Assembly: GCA_039738635.1 (NCBI GenBank)
Contig: JBCLLN010000027.1
Location: 1 to 5,970, forward strand
DNA: 5,970 bases
Direction of reading: 5' to 3'
Origin: JBCLLP01 sp039738635
GTDB taxonomy: Bacteria > Patescibacteriota > Saccharimonadia > CAILAD01 > BJGX01
Position 1 is the stretch's first letter, and each line of letters starts with the position of its first letter. The notes beneath the pieces are model-generated. The model ran no database searches and was not told the DNA's origin. It worked only from the letters and a program-made list of their open reading frames with translations. The position numbers and the translations under genes are program-made. Positions 1 to 4,636 of this stretch are shown piece by piece.

Positions 1-63
1 TGCGCTATCCTGGCAACTGCAATACTAGTAGGATTTACGGTAATCAATTATGGCACAGGCTAG
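1..63 (+). CDS. C-terminal end of an unidentified upstream membrane protein (partial)
   Basis: Reading from base 1, this frame stays open for 20 codons and ends at TAG 61-63. The encoded tail is strongly hydrophobic (Ala, Ile, Leu, Val and Phe rich, starting CAILATAILVGF and ending NYGTG). It looks like the last membrane helix of a protein that begins before the window. It overlaps the glycosyltransferase start by 14 bases, as expected for translationally coupled genes in one operon. The protein's identity cannot be told from 20 residues. A chance open frame of this length is possible, but the hydrophobic character and tight overlap favour a real gene end. Confidence 0.55.
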   Translation, partial: CAILATAILVGFTVINYGTG

Positions 64-1747
64 CAAAGCGGGTGGCATAGAGCCCCTATCTACAAGTATT
101 GCCGCTAAGAGCTGGTTTTATAGGCTGTGGGAAATTATTCCAGCGCTTGTTAGCTGGATGGTACTGATTAGCCCAATAGTTTTTAGCTTAATATGGCCTG
201 TTGCAGTGGCTTATTTTCTTATCGCTTTCTATATTTTTTGGCTACTAAAATCAGTCCGCATGAGTACTGGATTAGTGCAGGGGTATCGGGCCCTCAAACG
301 AGCCGAGAAAATTGACTGGCCCGAGCGCCTTCACGAGCTTGGGGATGTAACCCACCATCTTGAATTAATCCAGGCAAAGCTTGAGTCAATCTCTACCCCA
401 GGGTTGCTTGGCATATCCAAAAACAGAGGCAGTAGAAAACGCTTTTTTAGGCTTAAAAGTGAGTTAGTTAGGCTAGAGCAAATAGCCAAGCACGAGGCTA
501 CCCTCATAAATCCCAAAGATATTTATAATGTCATAATTATGGCTGTTTATAATGAGAGCCTCGATATATTAAGGCCATCGCTAGAGGCAGTTCTGGCATC
601 CAAATTTGATACCAGCAGAATAATTTTTGTATTAGCCTATGAGCAACGAGGAGGCGAGCAGGCCAGCAAAAATGCCAAGCTGCTCGAGAAAGAGTTCGGT
701 GATAAATTTGGTGGGTATTTAAGCATCTGCCACCCAGATGGTCTAAAGGGTGAAACTAGAGGTAAGGGGGCAAATATTAGCTATGCTGGTAGGATATTGC
801 AAACTTACCTAGAGGATAAGCATATTGAGCCTAATAATACTATCGTTACCACGCTAGATAGCGATCATAGGCCAGATCCGATGTATTTGCCCTATCTTAG
901 CTATGAGTATTGTATTAACCCCAATAGAACCCACACTAGCTTTCAGCCGATGCAGATGTTTTTTAATAATATCTGGGATGCACCAGCTCCGATGCGAGTG
1001 ATTGCTACTGGCAATTCGTTCTGGCTGATGATGGAGAGTGTTCGGCACTATCGTCTGCGTAATTTCTCGGCTCACGCCCAAAGTATGCGCACGCTCATTG
1101 ATACTGACTTCTGGTCGGTTACATCAATAGTAGAGGATGGGCACCAGTATTGGCGGACTTTTTATGCCTACGATGGCGATCACTTGGTAGAACCCTTGTA
1201 TGTGCCAATATACCAAGATACCGTCCTAGCGAGTAGCTATCGTAGAACATTTGTAACTCAATACAAGCAATTACGGCGGTGGGCTTATGGGGCCAGTGAT
1301 ATACCATTTGTAATGGTCAATAATCTTAAAAACCATCAGATACCCTTTGGTAGGAAGTGGGTTCAATTTATTAGACTTTTTGAGGGTCATTTGAGCTGGG
1401 CGACAGCCCCCCTAATATTGACTTTCGCAGCCTGGGTGCCCTTAGTACTCAATAACGAATTTAACCGTCAAGTGCTAGCTCATCAGTTACCAGTAGTAGC
1501 ATCAAGGATACTGACTATTGCTCTAATTGGCCAGTTCGTGACCATTTTACTGAGCCTACTAATGCTCCCACCAAGGCCTAAGCGCTATCACCGAGCTAAA
1601 TTTATTTTTATGATTGCCCAGTGGGTCTTAATACCAGTAACATCGATATTTTTTAGCTCGGCAGCCGCCCTTGATGCTCAGACTAGACTAATGTTAGGTA
1701 AGTATCCTAAGGCCTTTGAAGCAACAGAGAAGTCGGTAAGAAAATGA
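50..1747 (+). CDS. Membrane-anchored family 2 glycosyltransferase, processive-type motifs
   Basis: This 565-residue GT-A-fold family 2 glycosyltransferase probably transfers sugars from a nucleotide donor at the cytoplasmic face of the membrane to build a surface glycan. Two hydrophobic segments (about 28-48 and 49-67) are followed by a charged linker (about 75-158). The catalytic domain starts at IIMAVYNES (162-170). It carries a GETRGKGAN stretch (234-242), the metal-binding DSD (270-272), a VED acid motif for the catalytic base (361-363) and QLRRW (407-411). This D, DxD, ED, QxxRW set is seen in cellulose/hyaluronan-synthase-like enzymes. Three more membrane segments (about 447-468, 481-506, 516-536) precede a soluble tail with LDAQTRLMLGKY. 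In-frame stops at 26, 29 and 41 leave ATG 50 as the first ATG; no strong Shine-Dalgarno is seen, which fits coupling to the overlapping upstream gene. The stop overlaps the next start by ATGA. Family membership is firm; donor, acceptor and processivity are not known. Confidence 0.9.
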   Translation: MAQASKAGGIEPLSTSIAAKSWFYRLWEIIPALVSWMVLISPIVFSLIWPVAVAYFLIAFYIFWLLKSVRMSTGLVQGYRALKRAEKIDWPERLHELGDVTHHLELIQAKLESISTPGLLGISKNRGSRKRFFRLKSELVRLEQIAKHEATLINPKDIYNVIIMAVYNESLDILRPSLEAVLASKFDTSRIIFVLAYEQRGGEQASKNAKLLEKEFGDKFGGYLSICHPDGLKGETRGKGANISYAGRILQTYLEDKHIEPNNTIVTTLDSDHRPDPMYLPYLSYEYCINPNRTHTSFQPMQMFFNNIWDAPAPMRVIATGNSFWLMMESVRHYRLRNFSAHAQSMRTLIDTDFWSVTSIVEDGHQYWRTFYAYDGDHLVEPLYVPIYQDTVLASSYRRTFVTQYKQLRRWAYGASDIPFVMVNNLKNHQIPFGRKWVQFIRLFEGHLSWATAPLILTFAAWVPLVLNNEFNRQVLAHQLPVVASRILTIALIGQFVTILLSLLMLPPRPKRYHRAKFIFMIAQWVLIPVTSIFFSSAAALDAQTRLMLGKYPKAFEATEKSVRK

Positions 1748-2805
1748 TTTATATAATTGGTTTTTGCTTGGCTCTGCTAATATCTGCCCTACTAGTTCCG
1801 GTAGTTAAGAAACTGGCAATTTTATTGGGGGCAGTTGATAATCCTGCTGAGGCTACCCGTAAAATTCACAAAAAAGTTATGGCCAGAGGCGGAGGTGTGG
1901 CAATATATATTAGTTTTATTGTTGTTTGTTTTGCATTACTAGCTAGCTTTCCTAGACAATTTATTGGTTTAGTTATTGCAGCTACAATGGTGTTAATAAT
2001 TGGGTTAGTAGATGATATCAAACGGCTTAGTCCCTGGATTAAGCTTTCGGTGCAGGTGTTGGCAGCCGTCATAGCAAGTGTTGGGTTTGGAATAACAATC
2101 GAGACACTTACTAATCCATTTGGTGATGCCCTGATATTTACTCAGCCCAATATTACACTGGCATTGCTTGGTTTGAGTATTAGTTTTAATTGGATTGCTG
2201 TGGCTATCTCGGTATTTTGGCTGGTTGGTATGACTAATACCATTAATTTCCTAGATGGAATTGACGGACTATCTGGTGGGGTGTCAGCTATTGCGGCTGG
2301 TATTATATTCCTGCTAGCTATCAGCGATAAGGTTAATCAGCCTATCACAGCGCTTGTAGCAATTGTGTTGATGGGTGGATGTATTGGGTTTTTAATATAT
2401 AATTTTTATCCTGCTAGGATATTTAATGGTGATTCTGGGGCTTATTTTCTAGGTATGACACTAGGAATTTTAGCGATATTCTCTGGAGCTAAGCTAGCTA
2501 CTGCTGGGTTAGTGCTAGGCCTGCCAATTCTAGATGCCCTGTGGGCAGTACTGAGGCGTCTAGTACATCGCCAATCACCCTTTACGGCCGATAGGGGCCA
2601 TTTGCATTATATGTTTTTGGATGCCGGCTTCTCGCAACGCCAGGCCGTACTGAGTATATATCTATTATGTTTAGTTTTTGGTACGATAGGAATCGTTGGG
2701 ACCACTAATCAAAAAATAATTGCTATCATGGTTATGCTGGTGGTAATGGTTATTCTGTTAGTTGGGCTGACCTTTATGAAGCGAAGAAGGCTAAAAATAT
2801 CTTAA
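1744..2805 (+). CDS. WecA/TagO-type polyprenyl-phosphate sugar-1-phosphate transferase (MraY/WecA family)
   Basis: This 353-residue integral membrane enzyme of the MraY/WecA/TagO family transfers a sugar-1-phosphate, usually GlcNAc-1-P, from its UDP form to undecaprenyl phosphate. That is the first step of lipid-linked glycan or teichoic-acid-like polymer synthesis. Family motifs appear in order: RKIH followed by RGGGVAI (39-54), the Mg-binding GLVDD (87-91), NTINFLDGIDGL (165-176) with D171 and D174, FNGDSGAYFLG (227-237), and the cytoplasmic ADRGHLHYMFLDAGF (282-296). The DRGHLH form points to the WecA/TagO branch rather than MraY of peptidoglycan synthesis. The remainder is almost all hydrophobic helices, about ten, ending in a basic cap (KRRRLK). 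Length is normal for the family. It overlaps the glycosyltransferase stop by four bases, so translation is probably coupled and the pair likely act on one glycan. The sugar specificity is inferred. No terminator is visible after it. Confidence 0.92.
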   Translation: MIYIIGFCLALLISALLVPVVKKLAILLGAVDNPAEATRKIHKKVMARGGGVAIYISFIVVCFALLASFPRQFIGLVIAATMVLIIGLVDDIKRLSPWIKLSVQVLAAVIASVGFGITIETLTNPFGDALIFTQPNITLALLGLSISFNWIAVAISVFWLVGMTNTINFLDGIDGLSGGVSAIAAGIIFLLAISDKVNQPITALVAIVLMGGCIGFLIYNFYPARIFNGDSGAYFLGMTLGILAIFSGAKLATAGLVLGLPILDALWAVLRRLVHRQSPFTADRGHLHYMFLDAGFSQRQAVLSIYLLCLVFGTIGIVGTTNQKIIAIMVMLVVMVILLVGLTFMKRRRLKIS

Positions 2806-2824
2806 TAATCTTTTCGCAGACTGA

Positions 2825-2853
2825 TTGACCATAGTTTTTAGATATGGTATTAT
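2825..2853 (+). promoter_or_regulatory. Sigma70-type promoter for the zinc-ribbon/bL25 operon
   Basis: A -35 box TTGACC (2825-2830) and a -10 box TATTAT (2848-2853) are separated by exactly 17 bases. Each box differs from consensus at one position. Transcription should begin near 2860-2861, just before a purine-rich Shine-Dalgarno. Its place, right after the stop of the WecA-like gene, makes it the head of a new operon containing a ribosomal protein gene. Confidence 0.75.
2828..2848. promoter_or_regulatory. Candidate operator: 6-bp inverted repeat inside the promoter
   Basis: ACCATA (2828-2833) and TATGGT (2843-2848) are perfect inverted repeats separated by nine bases. The left arm covers the last three bases of the -35 box and the right arm includes the first base of the -10 box. 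A dimeric regulator bound here would block RNA polymerase. The arms are short and do not extend inward or outward, so chance is a real alternative. Confidence 0.35.
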
Positions 2854-2861
2854 CATTGCTA

Positions 2862-2882
2862 AGAGGGGATACATTAAAAGTG
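2862..2882 (+). promoter_or_regulatory. Shine-Dalgarno and GTG start that fix the zinc-ribbon gene start
   Basis: AGAGGGG (2862-2868) lies 11 bases before an in-frame GTG at 2880-2882. An ATG further upstream (2844) is in the same frame but sits between the -35 and -10 boxes, before the predicted transcription start, and has no ribosome site. An in-frame TTG at 2856 also falls before the predicted transcript. GTG 2880 is therefore preferred. The leader would be only about 20 bases, with the ribosome site near its 5' end. Confidence 0.6.
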
Positions 2883-3221
2883 AAAAGCAAAAACCTTCAG
2901 GATTTGATCAAGAACTTGCAAGTTTTTTATAAGTGTCCTTCTTGTGGCTCTAGCTATATCCATGACGATATAGCATTTTTGGGGCGTGTGGAGGAGCATT
3001 GTTTTATGCAGCTTACCTGCCATGATTGTTCATTACCAGTACTTGCTACTGTGTTCTTGCAGTCTGAGCTAGAGAGAGCCGGCAAGCAACCTACCTCTAG
3101 ACTTGGTCGCAAAGCCGACTTAGGCCACAAGGAAAAATCAAAATTTTTAGATAGAGGCCCTATTACCTCCGAAGAAATTGCCACTTTTTATATGCAGATC
3201 ACTCAACCCAAAAAGACTTAA
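2880..3221 (+). CDS. Small four-cysteine zinc-ribbon protein of unknown function
   Basis: This is a 113-residue soluble protein whose function I do not recognise. After a short basic N-terminus (VKSKNLQDLIKNL), a YKCPSC pair (Cys 19 and 22) and a CHDC pair (Cys 47 and 50) about 25 residues apart form a likely zinc ribbon; an extra Cys lies at 41. The second half is polar, with basic stretches (RLGRKADLGHKEKSK). It ends with a conserved-looking PITSEEIATFYMQI helix, then QPKKT. No membrane segment or enzymatic motif is visible. It has its own promoter and is followed after 24 bases by bL25, so both are probably one transcript. That location suggests, without proving, a role near translation or RNA/DNA binding. 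If the upstream ATG at 2844 were used the protein would be 125 residues, but the promoter position argues against it. Confidence 0.75.
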   Translation: MKSKNLQDLIKNLQVFYKCPSCGSSYIHDDIAFLGRVEEHCFMQLTCHDCSLPVLATVFLQSELERAGKQPTSRLGRKADLGHKEKSKFLDRGPITSEEIATFYMQITQPKKT

Positions 3222-3245
3222 GATAACTAAAGCCTAAAGGATAAT

Positions 3246-3983
3246 ATGGAAGCAATTGTAATATCAGCCAATACCCGTAATGTGTATGGTAAAAAATTAG
3301 ATACGGTTCGTAGTAATGGCCAGCTACCTGGTATTGTTTATGGTAATAAGAAAGATAACCAATCAGTAGTAGTAGACTCCAAGGAGTTCAATAAGGCTTA
3401 CTTGCACGCCGGGCAAAGTACAATTGTATCTCTCAAGGTCGGCAATGATACCAGCGAAAATGTTCTAATTCACGATGTTGATCATGATCCGCTTACTAAC
3501 GCTATAAGACATATTGATTTTTTTAGAATCAATATGAATAAAGCCATACGAACCGAAGTGCCTCTTCACTTTATAGGTGAATCTCCTGCTGTATTCCAGC
3601 AAGAGGGAACATTATTTAAGAATATTGAAGAGATTCAGGTAGAAACTCTACCTGCCAACCTACCTGGACATATTGAAGTTGATATTTCTATTCTAGACGA
3701 TTTCTCCAAGGCAATTCATGTCTCGGATATTACCCTCGGAGAGGGAGTTGAGATATTAGATGATCCCGAGCAGTTAATTTGTAAGGTTGAGCCACCACGA
3801 AGTGAAGAAGAGATAGCTGCCCTAGATGAAGAGATTGGCGATGCCATACCTGAGGGTGAAGCCGAAGAAGGTGCAGAAGTCGCCCAAGACGCCGAGGCTA
3901 CCGAAGCTACCGAAGCCGAGGAGTCCGATGCCAGCGACAACCAAGAAGCCAAGTCAGATTCAGAAGCCAAACCTAAGCAATAA
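3246..3983 (+). CDS. rplY: Ribosomal protein bL25, CTC/TL5 type with acidic tail
   Basis: This is 50S ribosomal protein bL25 in its long (TL5/CTC, general-stress) form, which binds 5S rRNA at the central protuberance. The N-terminal 5S-binding domain (about 1-95) shows RNVYGKKLDTVRSNGQLPGIVYG (split over 11-33) and IRHIDFFRI (87-95), both typical of the family. The beta-rich TL5 domain (about 100-183) follows, with VPLHFIGESPAV (105-116) and LPGHIEVDISIL (139-150). The last 60 residues (186-245) form a low-complexity tail with 23 Asp/Glu and only three Lys, probably disordered; acidic or low-complexity tails are common in CTC-type proteins. AAAGGA (3236-3241) lies four bases before the ATG. 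The gene follows the zinc-ribbon gene by 24 bases with no promoter of its own visible, so it is probably driven from 2825. A hairpin terminator follows. Identity is firm. Confidence 0.95.
   Translation: MEAIVISANTRNVYGKKLDTVRSNGQLPGIVYGNKKDNQSVVVDSKEFNKAYLHAGQSTIVSLKVGNDTSENVLIHDVDHDPLTNAIRHIDFFRINMNKAIRTEVPLHFIGESPAVFQQEGTLFKNIEEIQVETLPANLPGHIEVDISILDDFSKAIHVSDITLGEGVEILDDPEQLICKVEPPRSEEEIAALDEEIGDAIPEGEAEEGAEVAQDAEATEATEAEESDASDNQEAKSDSEAKPKQ
3897..3914 (+). repeat. 9-bp tandem repeat (two copies) in the bL25 acidic tail
   Basis: GCTACCGAA occurs twice back to back (3897-3905 and 3906-3914), encoding Ala-Thr-Glu twice. A GCCGAGG variant lies on either side. This is the core of the low-complexity Ala/Glu-rich tail and a site where length could vary between strains through slippage. 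Confidence 0.6.
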
Positions 3984-4020
3984 GACCACAACGACTCATA
4001 GCCAAAGGTATTTACTACCA

Positions 4021-4045
4021 AAAGAGAGCCTTTAAGGCTCTCTTT
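4021..4045. terminator. Hairpin terminator between convergent genes, probably bidirectional
   Basis: AAAGAGAGCCT (4021-4031) and AGGCTCTCTTT (4035-4045) form a perfect 11-bp stem with a TTA loop. The stem sits 37 bases after the bL25 stop and 8 bases before the stop of the minus-strand nrdR-like gene. The flanking A and T runs give a short U-tract on each strand (three T on plus, four on minus), so it can act both ways. The U-tracts are weak, so termination may be partial. Confidence 0.8.
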
Positions 4046-4053
4046 AGAGATTA

Positions 4054-4503
4054 TTAAAGCTTTGATAGTAGGCTATTTAGGTCGCGCTGACTATGTGGGT
4101 TGGAGTGAGAGGCAAGATATTGCATATAGGCCCGGAGGCTAATTGGCTTAATAGTATTGAGCACAATTTTTATAAGCTCATTATTGTTGATTATAGTTAG
4201 CTTGGATTTAATAATTTTTATTTCTACGGTATCTACCAATGAGTCTATGTCGGCAATGCCGTGTTCATTATTGTCATTAAAGGCCTCCGATATGCTTTTG
4301 GCCAGTATAAAGCGCTTGTAGGGGGTGCTTTTATTGTCTTTGGCGTGTTTGACAGATAGCCAGCTCATATCTGGCTTTTCGTAGGTGGTAATAGAAGACT
4401 GACATTTTTGGCAGCTTTTGCGTCGCCAGGTCTGAGTATCAGATAGAGTCGGGCGGGAGTTGGTAGTTTTAAGGCCTTTAGAGCCACAAATAGGGCATTT
4501 CAT
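4054..4503 (-). CDS. nrdR: NrdR-like transcriptional regulator (zinc ribbon plus ATP-cone), divergent
   Basis: This 149-residue protein, of normal NrdR length, belongs to a family of nucleotide-sensing repressors of ribonucleotide reductase genes. The zinc ribbon is intact: MKCPICG (Cys 3 and 6) and SCQKC (Cys 31 and 34). Between and after these are the NrdR signatures NSRPT (15-19), WRRK (26-29) and TTYE (39-42). The rest (about 50-130) fits an ATP-cone, ending LRAYMQYLASHS (123-134), which parallels the usual VAYxRFASVYRxF. Several usually conserved positions differ: Asp of the DSR motif is Asn15, the first Arg of the RRRR run is Trp26, the Arg-Phe before TTYE is Ser-Ile, and the Lys-bearing stretch at the start of the cone is hard to align. 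Function may therefore have shifted. It starts at ATG 4503 with no clear Shine-Dalgarno. A possible -10 box TATGAT (4538-4533, minus) lacks a good -35. It is divergent from the DNA polymerase gene. No reductase gene is in the window. Confidence 0.8.
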   Translation of the reverse strand: MKCPICGSKGLKTTNSRPTLSDTQTWRRKSCQKCQSSITTYEKPDMSWLSVKHAKDNKSTPYKRFILAKSISEAFNDNNEHGIADIDSLVDTVEIKIIKSKLTIINNNELIKIVLNTIKPISLRAYMQYLASHSNPHSQRDLNSLLSKL

Positions 4504-4538
4504 GTCTATATGTTGTCATACTACTTGTAAAAATCATA

Positions 4539-4572
4539 GTGGAAAACTTTTTTTGGCTGTGGATTCTTTTTG
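4539..4572. repeat. Pair of imperfect direct repeats in the divergent control region
   Basis: GTGGAAAACTTTTTTTG (4539-4555) and GTGGATTCTTTTTG (4559-4572) share the pattern GTGGA, two or three A/T bases, C, a T run, then G. Their starts are 20 bases apart, close to two helical turns. The second copy runs into the -35 box of the polymerase promoter (4570). They lie between the NrdR-like gene and the polymerase gene, so they are candidate regulator sites for either. They do not match the usual NrdR-box or LexA-box consensus. Confidence 0.35.
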
Positions 4573-4598
4573 TTAAGGTTGGTGTTTGTTCGTATTAT
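4570..4598 (+). promoter_or_regulatory. Sigma70-type promoter for the Y-family polymerase gene
   Basis: A -35 box TTGTTA (4570-4575, four of six matches) and a -10 box TATTAT (4593-4598, five of six) are separated by 17 bases. The predicted transcript starts near 4605, giving a leader of about 32 bases before ATG 4637. No clear Shine-Dalgarno is seen in that leader. The same -10 sequence and spacer occur in the promoter at 2825. Confidence 0.6.
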
Positions 4599-4636
4599 GT
4601 TTGCTTTTTAAGCTAATAATCGCTACTATTAAAACT

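Noticed and set aside
3716..4021. Minus-strand open frame of 101 codons under the bL25 tail
   Set aside because: It is the complement of the Ala/Glu-rich tail, giving a Ser/Ala-rich product with no recognisable motif, and it runs into the terminator hairpin region. It is a compositional shadow.
3826..4035. Plus-strand open frame in another phase over the bL25 tail
   Set aside because: Its Lys/Pro/Thr-rich product is a frame-shifted reading of the repeat-like acidic tail and it ends inside the terminator; no ribosome site.
4533..4561. Minus-strand promoter and NrdR box upstream of the nrdR-like gene
   Set aside because: TATGAT could be a -10, but the -35 position 17 bases away is CACAGC, a poor match. 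CCACTAT resembles half of a NrdR box, but the second half is missing, so no box is called.
4558..4566. DnaA-box-like TGTGGATTC
   Set aside because: It matches the DnaA box complement at seven of nine positions, but it is single and has no companions or origin genes nearby.
4581..4610. LexA-box-like sequence near the polymerase promoter (GTTCG, then ATGTTTG)
   Set aside because: The two parts are not inverted in the CGAAC-N4-GTTCG arrangement, so SOS control is not supported by sequence here.
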